64,000 bases of DNA from Anopheles merus (taxonomy: Eukaryota > Arthropoda > Insecta > Diptera > Culicidae), in NCBI RefSeq assembly GCF_017562075.2, contig NC_054085.1:20384222-20448221 (forward strand), given 5' to 3'. This document shows positions 27,001-39,900 of this stretch, one piece after another. The notes beneath the pieces were generated by a model that was not told the origin of the DNA, made no database searches, and saw only the letters and a list, made by a program, of their open reading frames with translations. The number at the start of each line of letters is the position of its first letter. Position 1 is the stretch's first letter. A program made the position numbers and the translations under genes.

Positions 27001-28443
27001 ATAATAATTTTATTTAGATCATTTTCATTGATTTAAATCATCTAAAGTGCCTGTGGGTAGGCAATCTTTACTGCTAAGCCCTTTGCAATACATCTAATCT
27101 ACTATATAGTATACATTTAGGCGCGTTTCATTTAAATCATGGATTTGCTAGGGTATTTAGTAGTGAAAAGACGCTGAAGGTAGGCAAAAAGATTATATTT
27201 CCTGTTCAATATTTATTTTCGAATAAATATATTTTCTAGATTATATATTTTTATACTAAAACACAACTATTTTGCAGAATAAAAATTCTATCACATTCCA
27301 TAGTTCAGCGTTTCTCTAATAGTCAGTTCTATGTCATCTCCCCGACGCAGCCCAGTGACCATATCCGACATATGCCACTGGGGAGGATAAAGCAAAAACT
27401 CCAACAACAATAACCCACGGGCTGCCAAGGGGAAAGCCTCCACCCCAAGCCGCCCCCAAGCGAAGAATGGACTTGTGATAAGAATGAAAAATGATTCCTT
27501 CCGACTAAGCGAAAAACTTTACATGACGCATGCATGCTTGGCTTGGCCGACGAGGGCGGGGAGGAAGGGCAAAGAGGGCAATGTAGAACACTATTGCTCT
27601 ACCGCGTTTCCCTTAGCGTGAGCCCCGGGAACGAAGAACTTACGGCGGCGAAAAAGAAACTCCCGCCCAAAGACGCAAAGAATGAACCATTAGACATCAT
27701 AAATCCATCCACCCTGGGGGCTGCGGGACGATGAAGTGACGAAGCACGTGCCTGTGTTCGTGTTGACACATTTGTGCCAAATCGTACGGGACGGTTCTGT
27801 CGAACCGTAGGGGTAAACTCCCCCTGCGGATGGTTTAAAGCTGTGGTAGCGGCCCTGTCACGAGATGGGTTGCTTGTCGCTTTCGCCGTCAGCTGAAAGC
27901 ATGCCTGTCGAAATGCATCAGCGTTCGGTTTGGTTGCTGGTTGGCGCTGCACTGCACTGGTTTTGCTGTGACATTTAACCGATGACATGAGAGCAGGAGG
28001 AAGGGGGAGAGAGGCAAAAAAACTGGCACATATGCGAATTTTGTGAAGGTATGCATAGGCGATGCGTTAGCTAAAGTTGGTACCAGTGGAAGAAAGCTGA
28101 ATGGGGGAAGAGGGGTAGCTTAGGTGAGCAACAATTCATTTTACATTTCCAGGTCATGGTAGCAGATTTGATATGAGTTAAAAAAGGATGAAATGTTCAT
28201 TATCATATATTGCATAATTTTAGGGGCCGCTTTTACGATCTACAATAAGTAAATAGGTTTTTAATCTCGACAAATGCATATTTTTATCATGTTATAAAAC
28301 AGAAAAAAAAACATTTTGAGGATCTATATACATGACCAAAAGATTTTTTTAATTGAACAACAAGGCAAGTCGGCCTTTGAATTGAGATTGCACCTCGTCA
28401 AAAATCTATTTTCATAAATGATCATCATTACGACTTTACTACA
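24005..28443. other. No recognisable gene
   Basis: AT-rich DNA with a GC-richer patch at 26.2-26.9 kb and another at 27.3-28.0 kb. At 24457-24470 an ACGCTTGGTGGCGC word is an imperfect CTCF-like core. No coding similarity was seen. Confidence 0.55.
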
Positions 28444-29020
28444 TGCATGAGTGTAATACTATCACCAACAAACCGACGTGACACTTCGAACAAAATGAGC
28501 TTCAAAAGTTGTTTCCTTATTTCAAAAGAAAATACGTTAAACACTGGCGCCATCTCTATACTGATTCGCTTACTACACTGACACAGAGGAGAAATTGCTA
28601 AAACCCCTTTTTGTTTTTCTCCCCAACTTGCAACGAAGAATATTTTCTCCACTTCTCACATCATATGTATTGATTTGGAAACCCATCAAATGATTTTTCT
28701 GGATATCTTGTCCAATTATTTTCATGAAATCTTGCCTAACACATCCTTCGCCATTTGTACTTGGAAAACGTGTTTCCATCTAAGCAGCCGCGAACAGAGA
28801 TCATTTTCGCGGCACTATCGAGATCATCAAGGACTATCTGGAGGCGTTGACAGTCACTAACATTTTTCACAGGATGAAATATTATAGTAAAAATATGTAG
28901 TATATTATATTATAGAATAGAAATATATAGTAAATGACAGTACTTTCGTGTGGGACAATTTTGAAACGCATTGTAAAGTGTCACGTCGGTTTGTCGGTGA
29001 TACTATTCTGAATATGCATA
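28444..29020. mobile_element. Inverted-repeat element (probable MITE), about 570 bp, carrying a CTCF-like core
   Basis: The left arm at 28455-28484 (ACTATCACCAACAAACCGAC then GTGACACTT) is mirrored at 28977-29010 (AGTGTCACGTCGGTTTGT then GGTGATACTATT). About 490 bp lie between. No transposase frame. ATGCAT occurs just outside both arms, but a true target duplication is not proven. A motif resembling the CTCF core lies inside at 28547-28560. Confidence 0.62.
28547..28560 (-). promoter_or_regulatory. Partial CTCF-like core inside a MITE
   Basis: On the minus strand the last nine bases, AGATGGCGC, fit the CTCF core; the upstream half does not. It is located inside the inverted-repeat element at 28444-29020. 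Confidence 0.2.
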
Positions 29021-32000
29021 ATGCGCTCACCAGATTGAGGTAAAATGCTTCAATTAGAGCAATGCAAAGTGGAATGATTTTTGTCAAAGTTGGCATTTGT
29101 TTTCGCGCCGATGTTATGTGTTGTTAAGATGTGTTTTTTTCTGTGCCAATACAAACGGTTCAAAAATGATCTGTAAGAAAATATTTTTTCATAATTTTTT
29201 AATAGCTAAAATGGCAAAGGTTCCTTAACAGATATCTAGATTGAACCTTTAAACATCATATTAGTGCATGAAATCAACAAACGCTAGCGAAATAAATAGA
29301 AAATTTAACAATTTTCCTTAAGTGGTGCGTGCTACCCCATGCTCTCGTAATACTTTGCATAAATTTGGGCGTTTTAGACCGGAAGTTTAGGACGATCTTT
29401 TTTTTAAAAAGGGCTACAAATCTCCCACAGATAACTTAAGTTTGTTTATTATTGTTTATTCATCTTCTTATCATAGTTTGTTCGTTTCCTTTTTTTTCTA
29501 ACAATTTCTAACTTCTAACATTTTCTTGTATATTAGTTTGTTGAGTTCAAAATTGAGGAATATCAATATTCTATAACTTTTTTACTACTAAACTTCATGA
29601 CACTCATGATAAGTAAGAAAAGGATTTCAAACTAACTTATAACGCATCCTAAAGCTTTAAAAACATGCTTAGGCACTAACCTTAAAAATAAGCCTAGCAT
29701 CGCACTCCTCATCACATGACACCGATAGATTACGCTCGCACGCGATTTCATTCCCACTAACAGCAGAAAGACGTCGAAATTTACACCGAGCATGCAAACT
29801 TTTAATTGTAACATTACCCGCCCAGCGTGTACCGTCCCCTTCCCAGGCCCTTGCGACTCGTATATCACCCTCCCGATGACGCTCATTTCCATAATTGGAC
29901 CATATATATTGTGCGATGATGTCCTACAACTTGCGCCATTACGCCACAGCGCCATCAGCGTGCGCCACAGTCCCCCGTCGGCCAAAGGCTGACACAATGG
30001 AACAGATTTCCCGAAATTCTTCACCCTTGTAAACCGGTGCGCAGGGTTGTGCCAAGGCCGCCCCCCGAAACATATCACATCGCACACCGCATCAAATCCT
30101 CCGGATTGGCGTGCCAGCGTTGCAGCGCGTCGAGCAGCAATGGGCGGAAAGTCCTTAAGTGCAAATTTAATTCATCGCTCTCGTCGCGCCAGCGGCCAAG
30201 TGTTCCGCGGGCATCGTGTTACCGGGCGATGTAACTTCATCGGTCCACCGTCAAACGGAATTTGGAGGACGGGCGGCACCACGGTGATCACCCATTTCGT
30301 CCGGCCCGGCCTAACGACCGTTATTTGGGAAAACGATTTATTAAGATAATTTATGGCTGGGCTAGCGAGAGTGTGCGATATTGGAGTAACATTGGGAAGA
30401 AAAGAAAAGGTGAAAGAAAAGTCGCCCATGGTCCCTATAATGTGCATTCCAGCTTCTCGGACCGTCGGAACCGATCTGAAGAAAATTCCGATTATCATTC
30501 GCTTTGTGCGCCCGTTTTCCACGGCTACGTTTGAAGGTGCAGCCAATGGTTGTTCGGCTCAATGGCGTCTTGATAAAAGCGTCCTCTCTGCTGAAGATAG
30601 ATGAAGACGATGTTCATTAGAATTCCAGCACAACGTGATGGACCCCCTCGGGTAGATCCTGCCTCCGCTTTTAATTAGAGCATTTTCCTTGCCCAACTTC
30701 GACCGTCCCTGGTTAGTGAAGACATTTTTCAACACTTGCCCACCTAGACGACACTCAAAGCACACCGAGCAAGGAATAAAATGCTCTTCCTGCCCTCAAA
30801 TGCCAGCTTGCCTGTGGGCCATAATTGTGTTTTCACTTCAGCTCTACGGTCCCTCAAGAGAAAGCGTTGTGTTTGAAAAGAATTTAATCCTATCGTTTAC
30901 ATTTCACCGATAACGATCATTGCAATCGGAAGGGACACAAATAGTGGTTTTATTTTTTCTTTCCTTCACATTTCTGCTTACAACGCACACGGAAGTGAAT
31001 GATTCAAAGTTTGCTTGTACTGGTCAATAAATAAATGATCGATTAGAGTTGAAGATAGCCTTCCCTGGCGAACAGTGGGGGAAGAAAAATAAATCATATC
31101 AAATGGTTGATTGGTTCTTCCTATTAACTAGCACCACAATTGCATCGGAACTGGGAAACACTTTCTGTAAACTATTTCCCACCAATCGAGCTACCAACTT
31201 CAAAGATCGGTTTATGCCGCACCGGGTGTAAATTAGATTTAATACGAGATCAATCGACTTTTGAAAATAGCACAATTTGCTTTGAACGGACACATGAAGC
31301 GATAGGGAATGGGCAAAAAGCTCTATTGATGATAGCAATCAATCAAAAAAAGAATCAATTCCATTGTAATTTATAACATTTGTGGGCTTGTGTACTATGA
31401 ATCTGTTCTTCACCTGTTCCTGGTTATTTTGACGCCTACAAGTATGCAACGTGTGTGTTGCATTGCTGTAGTAATTATTTAAAAAAAATTTATTGTCACA
31501 TCACAGCAATAGATTTTCGAATAACAGAAGCCTAAAGCTATTAAAGAAACAGTAATACTGATTATTATCAATTGCTGAGGTCTGGGTGTACAAAAATAAA
31601 TAATAAAATTTCCCACAAATACAAATAACGCCTAAAGCTATGCAAAAATATTAATTGCTTTCTTTCAGAAACTTCACGGCTCAACTTTATACCATTTATT
31701 TCCTTTTAATGAATTAGCACAACGGTGAACTAGTAACAACAGAATACAATTAAAACATGAAATACATAAATACAACTTAGAAGGCTACAAAAATATAATG
31801 TGGACAGTTTCAAATAAAATAAATTTTAAAACAAAATTATATTTGAACTCTTCATCCTATCATTTTCGGTACGATGACTTCCTCGTTGTTTTAATTACTT
31901 ATTCAAAATGTGGACGAAAACTAGGACGCTCTTGTTGTGATGTACCCATGACTGCACCGATTCCATTACGCTTACTCAAACATGCATCGCCAGAGTGGTT

Positions 32001-35000
32001 GCAGCCATTCCCCAAGACAAAGGTAAATAATTTCCCATTTAACACTTCACTGTGATGCAGTTGTTGTGTACGTCCTCCCACTTTCCATGGCAGTTTAATT
32101 CGCTTGTGAGACCACGATTTGAGCAAAATTACGTTTAATAGCTGTACTTCCTGGCTTAAAAGCTGATAAACTGCTTTCAAAAAAACAGCCTCTCCAGCTA
32201 GGTGTTACGTACGAGTGAACTGCAAGTAACAGACATTACTTTGAGTTGCTTTTACTTTGTCGATAGAAAAAAAGAAGAAAAAATACAACAAGTTCCATGC
32301 ATAACTCATGAGCCACTAAACACGCGCCCGGTATAAATCAATAGACAACTTCTGGCGCAATAAAACCAGCAGGCCATTCCGGTGGATAGGAGCGCTTTCG
32401 GCCAGAGCGTATTCATCACCAGACACCGGCGGCAAAGGGAACGCATCAATTATTCACAGCATAAGAACGGACTGTCTTAATTGCCCGTACTTACGACATC
32501 GGCATAACCATCGACATTGTCCCCGAAAATAGTTCGCACATAAACCATATGAACAGCGGCTCGCCTGACGTTTAGTTTAGGTTTTTTTTTTGTGTAAGTC
32601 TATCTCTATATCTCTCTCTCTTTAGCTTTTCTGTTTTGTTCTTCTCTCCCCAACGGGAACCTGTTGTTGTGCGAGTCCGGGCAGGATAAATTGATGGCTC
32701 GAGGAAGCAAGTCGCACACTGCGTGCACCGCCCGAGTCGAGATCGGTATCGTTTAGAGGATGAAAGGAAGTTTATGAACTCATTCTTGCCGTTTTTATTT
32801 TCCTAGCCCGGGGAGGGGACCTGTGTTCCTGCTAGGAGTGCCTGTGTCGATGCTGCGTATGAAGTTTTACGGTCTAGTGTCTAGCATAAAATCAAATGAC
32901 TTGCTAAAGCACTTTGTGCGTTGCAAATATATTGAAACTGGCCTTTGCAAAAAAAAGACATTCTTTATTATGGATGAAATATTCAATCGAGGAAAGCTTA
33001 AAATGAGTTAATGTTGCTATATTGAGCTTAAGCTTTTTCTTCAATATGCATAAAATTTGCCAAGCAATAAAACAGCTTGAAAACATTTTTTTTGTTTTTT
33101 TCCTTATTTATCGTTGTTTGTACAAATGGTTCATTTATCAGTTTTTTCTTGTTTTTGATTTTTTATTTTATTTCATCGCTGCACTTATATGTTTCTTTCA
33201 AATCACCTTTTTTTTAAATAAAAAAGCATTAGTTTCTGTTAATACTTTTATCTCATGTCGTTTATACTTCTGTCGTACTTCTTTAGTTCTGTATCTTTAC
33301 TTTGTGTTCAATAATATTTTTGTATCTTTGATTTGCTTTCTACTTTCATTGCCTTCTTATTTCGATAGTTTCCATCTCTTTTCTCTTCATTCCGTTCTCT
33401 TTTCTTTTTCATTGATCGTTGCATTTACGTGTTTCATCCTTGAAATCATAGCCCTTTAATGTATAAGTTTCTGTTTTTTTATTCCGTGGTTCTCAAAAAA
33501 TCAAAAAGCTTACCTAAATTTACAATTTGTGTTATCTACTTTTAAGTTTTATTGAGGCTATAGTTTGTCAAAAAGGTTTTTTTATCCTAAAAAAATGCTT
33601 GTGAAGAAATAAAAAATTATAAAATCAAATTCACCTAACATCAATGTTCAAAACTTTAATAGCGCCATTTACAATGATAAAAAAACGTGAAATATATACT
33701 CATTAAGTACCCGCGTAAAAACACTCGAATGTATTTCTGCAAACTCGATTTACTTCTGATGAAACATTTTTCTGCTCCGTCCCTTCGAGAGCACCCGGTT
33801 GCCAACAACAAACTACCTTCCACCTTTCCCCGTACCCGCTGATGCGCACTCTTAAGGACAATATCTGCTTTCATAATCTTTCCACCGACCATTCATCCTC
33901 ATTTCGGTTCGCAAAGCGTGGTTCTTTGGCAGAGGCTGGGAGTTTGGTCGAAAACCGCACAGCTCCAAACTCAACCGAACGCTGCCGTTCCGATGATGTT
34001 GCGTGTGGTAAAGTGTACAGCGAGATTAATGAATTAACCTAAGACAAGCTGCTTACGCTGTGGAGGGGGGGGGGGGGGGGTGAAAAATATGAACGCACTC
34101 GGTGGATGGTTCGTTAAAATGAAATACCGGAGAGAAAGAAGAACACAAAAAAAACAGCAAACACAAGAATGAGCTGAAACTCGCAGAAAACGCAGCCACA
34201 CACAAGCGCACACAAATTCCTAAACATAGCAAAGTCCGAAGCAAGCATGAAAAGTCCATTTATTTTCCTTCCACATAAACACTGGCGAACGGTTTTGCTT
34301 ATCGACACTAAACCGACACCGGGAGCCGACCGAGCCCGGGCACGGTGTGGCGTGGCAAAAAGCATATTTTAGAGATAATGTTTCGGTTTGTTGGAGGGCC
34401 GGTGCAACGAAAAATCTTCAGCCTGCGCTCGTCCCCGTTTGCCGGCTTTTGCTTTTGGCCGTCAATAAATTACTGAATCAAGTTTAGTGCCAGAAATTAG
34501 GAAGAGCATCCTAATAAGCTTAAGTGAGGATCTGCCGTGCCGTGTGCTGCCCTATTATAGCGGGCAAGGGATGTACTTTTAAAGTGATTTAATGACGAGT
34601 TGGTGGTGTGGATCTCGTTTCGTTTCTAGCCGCTCTTCACCCGAACCGGATACTAAATTTGATTTCCGTGCACTTTTTTGCTTTGCCTTCCCGCTTCCCG
34701 CTGGCTTGAATGAAGCAATCAAGCATGCGAAAGTTATTTGCCGTGTTCTTTAGGAGAGTAGGATGTGGCAACAATTAAGCTTTAAAAAAAACAGCAACAA
34801 TTATAAGGGAACGAGCTTTGCATGAGAAAGCTATCAATTTGACGGGTTTTACGGGACTATTACCACGTGCTTTCAACCTTGCAAACGATCGGATTAGCCT
34901 GACTTTTCTGATAACATATACTATACATTCTATAGGAAAAACAGATGCTTGCAAAAATTGGTATGTTTTTGGTTTTATAGATTATTACAAGCCATAAGAT

Positions 35001-35222
35001 ATCTGCTTTTGAATTTGTATCATTTTCGTTTTAGAATTAGTTGTTAGAAATAGGCGGTAAGAACTCTGGCCTGACATAGCAGTGAGTTATAACAAAGAGC
35101 ATCCGAAATGAAATACGAAACAGAGGTTCCGTACAATCCAAAGTTCATATGTTAAATTCAACGCTTAAAATAAGAAATTTCTATTGTGACTGGATTATTA
35201 ACAACATTTTCTAAGCTCATTA
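29021..35222. other. No recognisable gene
   Basis: Mostly AT-rich. A GC-richer block at 29.8-30.6 kb carries overlapping frames on both strands without family resemblance. 33.0-33.5 kb is a T-rich strand-asymmetric stretch that yields a Phe/Leu-rich frame by composition alone. Confidence 0.55.
34065..34080. repeat. Poly(G) run of 16
   Basis: Sixteen consecutive G residues following TGGA. Length is uncertain for the same reason as the run at 9865. Confidence 0.9.
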
Positions 35223-35230
35223 GTTAAAAG

Positions 35231-36005
35231 CAATGATGCAAAATGTCACTGTCAATGTCATACAAAATGTGACTGAAACAAAATCCATTTCAGCTTCCCG
35301 TACTCAATTGTGATAATCAGAGGCGATACTCAGAACGGTTGTTGTGACCTATACATGGTTCGTGACATTTTTGTGACCATCGCTTGGTCAGGCACTATGT
35401 CATGACTTTTTTTACTGTGATCAGTTTTGCAAAATGTCGCTGATATAGTCATGACAAATTAGAGCTGAAATAAAATCATGTCAGCGTCACGAACTCTACT
35501 GTTGTGACTTGGTGTGACCATCACATGCTTGATGACATTTTGTGCTACCAACTCTTGGTCAGTCACTTGGTCGCAGTCATTTTCTGTCGGTGATCATTAT
35601 GATAGTCATGCGAGATATATGATGCGTGCGAGTGGTTCCAAGAAACATAATGAGCATGTTTTCTCGCTCTGTTCGACCCGACAGATAATCAAAGCAGAGA
35701 AAAAAATCGAGAAAAAATGCTCTAGGGACCACACGCCAAGTATATTCCAAGAATGTCGTGATTATCACCAACAGAAAATATCGTGATCAAGTGAGTGACC
35801 AAGAGTTGGGTGCTAATCAAAATGTCACCAGGCAACTGATTGATCCTCCAACTGTTTGAGTCTCGTCACTGATCATCTCAGTTGTGTACGTGAGCTGATT
35901 TGAACTTCGTTTATGTCATGAGTGTTGTTGACTGAAACAGTGGTTTTTGGTAGCACTTGGTCGTTGGTGAAAATCTCGTGATGCTCATGACATTTTGCAG
36001 CACTG
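35231..36005. mobile_element. hAT-type foldback MITE, 775 bp, with 8-bp target duplication
   Basis: The same 8-bp word GTTAAAAG lies immediately outside both ends (35223-35230 and 36006-36013) and fits the hAT target preference of T at position 2 and A at position 7. Termini are CAATGATGCAAAATGTCA on the left and, on the reverse strand, CAGTGCTGCAAAATGTCA on the right. The interior is a long imperfect inverted repeat: 35531-35610 pairs with about 35750-35830 (shared core CCAACTCTTGGTCA), around a loop near 35.68 kb. GTGAC/TGACATTTTG words recur through both arms. There is no transposase frame. Confidence 0.8.
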
Positions 36006-36013
36006 GTTAAAAG

Positions 36014-36938
36014 CATCTGAGAAATTGAGATTTTTCGCAGATTTAGATATATTAAATACGTTCGTCTGTGAAAGGCTGTCAAAAAGCGACTGAGCGAGTT
36101 ATCAGAAAAAAACTCTTAAATAGTTAAGGGCTGCGGTACTGACGAAGTTGGCAATTAATGTAAAGATGTATTGAAAATTGAAATAATGGACTTCGACACA
36201 CCTATAGAGGAGGGACAGGAGAAAGCTGGATACGACAATTAATTAAGCTTGGAAGCTTCGAGAGCTTATCTTCAACGGATATCCAAATGTCGTGTCGTGG
36301 TGCGGTTCTAAATTTGGATTATTGAGGTGTACGATGAGCATCGGGCAATAGTATGGTTTTTTTTTAAATAAAATGTAACATTTTTGACATCCTACATAAA
36401 AACTGTATTTGAATTAAAACTGTGCTGGTTTTGCATTTAAAAATACTTTACTTTAATATGTAATTGTCTTTTAAACATTTTAAATTTAACAAGCTCCCAT
36501 TCCATGAATCTTTGGAAATGGTTACACACCGCCATGCAAACAAGCCTCTTGCTTTAATGTTAACCTATGTAACACGCACACACACACTTAGCATTGATAG
36601 CAGCATCCGCACATTGAATGCATGAAAAACGTATCAAATCAATCGACCCGTTTGTGGGACTTTTTCTTTCGGTATGGTCGGCGACAAATGAAAACGTACA
36701 AACCCTACCCCGAACGCGGACCAGAATTTTGATTACATGTTTTCCATCATCCCGATGATGTGATGTGGGCACAGGTTGATTCATCAATTTCTAAGGCAAT
36801 ATCCATCCACTTCCAACTGAACGCAACTCACGGCGAAACGGCAGCAGCCCCGGTGACATACAGCACAACAAAAAGGAGGACCTTCTTCATTTAGGATCAG
36901 GTTGAAAATTAATTTCACAAACGACACATCTCGTTTCG

Positions 36939-36973
<35 letters not shown>

Positions 36974-39900
36974 CTCTCTCTCTCTCTTTTGCCATTCTTT
37001 CCTTTTCTCTTCTTTTTTGTGCTTCCCTTTTGATGCAATGCACTGGTCAGACCTGATCCCGGTGTAAGTTCAATAGATTCGAGCTTTGCTATCGTTCACC
37101 GAAATATACAAAATCGACCACAGAACGATTGGTACAAAAACACATCCAACCCCTCGGCTGACGGGCTGACTGGCTGGCTGGTAGTTTTTGTATCTGTGGC
37201 TTGTTCCAAACGCACACACACACACACCTATTGGCAATAGGTTGGTGGCGGTTGGCAAAATTTGCCTGTTTGTTGTTTGCATTTCATTTTTCCATCCTTG
37301 CGCCGTCCAACTCTTCGGTCCCATTGAAACGCGGGGGCGCAAAGCGTATCCCTGAATTGGATTGCTTTCTATGGTTTCGATAACGATTGGGATAGGTTCG
37401 TGACGGGAATGTTTAAATATTTGTAAACCGTGTGCGTTCGTCCGGCCCGCACGCCGCCCGCTCCACGCTTTGCGGCTGGCGGGATGAATAAAAAAGCCCA
37501 ACGGATCCTCGCCCGACCTCGGCTGGATGATTTGGAAAATTACAATTGCGATTGAATGGGAACAGGGGAGCGGTGGGATGATTTTCTGTGCGTGTGTCTG
37601 TGTGTTTTGTGTTTGTAAGGCGGGAATGTCCTGTTAGTTTGGTTGAAGGAAAATAACCATCCCAGTAATCGATGGGCACGATTTGGACACTGTTCGGTAG
37701 CGTCCGGTTCTTGTGCGCTGGCGGGGCTTCAAAACGATAGAGGATTTAACATATGTAATGCTTAGCGGAAAAAAATAAAATACAAAATACAAAATTGTTA
37801 GATCGCAGACAAACATTGTAAAAAAATCCATAATATTATTGGACTGCAGATTTGGCATTGATTTTTGTTTTTGCAGTTTTTAGTGAGTACTTTTTTACAT
37901 TGAAATAGATAGATTTTTACATTCGTAATTGTAAGAAGCGTTTATGGTACAAAATGGGTTTCCATTTATTCTATTTCATCATTTTGTTCCTCAAATGTCC
38001 GACCGATTCAAGCAGAATTATGCTTTAGTTGTGTAACGCCTAAATGTATGCAATTTATTTTCAATTCCACATCGACCCTTGCCGTTCTTACTAACCTCCT
38101 GGATGTATGCAATGTTATATCTTCAATCATTTTTAATGCAATAAGTATCAAAATCATTTTGCCTTAATAGAGCTTTGCTTACGTGGCTAAAAGTGTGCAA
38201 AAAATATTATTATATTTTTACAATTTTATGAGAATAGAAAACCTCTAGCCGGAGCCGAACCCGTCACAATTTTATAATTGCACATCAAGAAATATTTTCA
38301 CCTAAAATCTGAAAAGCAATAGATGATTTTATTATTCAATTGTTTTAATGCATACTGCATACATTTCATTACTCGAAGTGAGCGGAGAGAAAATTTAGGG
38401 AAAAGGTGTTTATATGTCGATGAACGACCAAGTTTTAATACTTTATTTGCTATTATTATTTTGAAGCACACTCAATCCGAAAAAGTTTTTAAATCATCGA
38501 CCTACCCGACCACACAAAAGTTATCCCTTGCTAACAGTACTGGAACATACAATACAGATAGAAAATTATTCCATTCCTCTCAAGCGAAAATATCTTGCAT
38601 ATCACATGATGCATAAAACCCTCGGAAACCCATTTCCAAACTTTAACACTGAACGTTCGATAGCGTCTTGGTGGCACGAAATCCGTTCACCAAACCAGAA
38701 TGCAAAGCTCGAAATGTGTATTGTAGCATTAGTTAAACCACAAAATAACTTCCGCTTCTACGAGAAAAAGAAAAAAACAAATCATCACCCATTGCATACG
38801 CGTCACATACGAGCTCTTCCACAAATGACATGAAAATCTTGCGATGATGATCGTAACTACCGGATTTACTACGAGATAACGAAAGCCACTTCGGTTCAAG
38901 GGCGTAACCACTCGAATGTGACAGACCATGAAGTAGCGGAGGATGGTCATCATCCTTCCCTCTCCTTATATGTGCCTCTCCTATACGGTGGATGAGGTCC
39001 TTTCGGTTACAATCACCGCTTCTCCGGCGTGAACGTGTAGAATGTGAGGTTCAAATTTGAGTTGAACAACCCACCGACAGATGTCGCATACCATCCCCCT
39101 TGTCCGGATATGCTAACCAACCTTGCAGGTCCAGACAGTTCCAAAGGGAAGCAGAAGAAGAGCAAGACAAACACTTTCGAAGCGAGTTGCAGCGACGCGA
39201 CACGTACCGGTTTTTTTCGGTACCCATCCAATTTGGTGCGCCATTCGTACCGACTTTCGGCCGGCTGGCTGGGTTGGAGCAGGTCGTTGTGTGTTTATTT
39301 ATTTTTTGTACCTTTTCACACATCATCCTTTCTGTTTTCCCTGAGCAAATGTCCAACCGTTTTCATAGGGATGCAGCGAGACGGTAATGGACACCGTACT
39401 TGGGGGAGCTCGGAAAAGCTACAGCACGGTCAACAACAGCTGAAGCTGCAGTCGGTGTGGGTTAATGTAAAATGTATGCTCCAGTACGCTTACACATTCT
39501 TCGGCTTAAAGTTTACTTTTACACACCCCTCTCCTTTCCTGTTTTTTCTTACTGCTCACCACCATATTCGGTTGTCAATGTCTCCTATCACTCTCCATGC
39601 GTTTCAGGGACACATTGCACTGACAATGGTCGAGTCCGTTTCCCTAAGTACCATCCACCAGCTCGTGGTTGTGTTGCTGCTACCGTTTGACGTGAAGAGA
39701 AGATTTATCCCCTTTTGTCACAGGGCGGGAAAACGCTACAGTCTTATTATTTTTCCTATTTCCTCTTCCTTCCCTCTTGTGCTTTTTTTTTTTTGAGCAA
39801 ATGGTGAAAAATTCCAATTAAAAAACTTTACCCACTGTCCCCGTGCCTGTCTGTCGGTTTCGGGGTAGGAATGAAGCGAATGAAGTGATTGCTCCATCCC

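Noticed and set aside
33022..33459. Hydrophobic 145-codon frame resembling a multi-pass membrane protein
   Set aside because: The hydrophobicity comes entirely from a T-rich strand (TTT/TTC/CTT codons); no conserved receptor or transporter motif.
39044..39796. 250-codon plus-strand open frame
   Set aside because: No domain, low-complexity Ser/Phe/His composition, several overlapping frames on the opposite strand, and no flanking gene signals.
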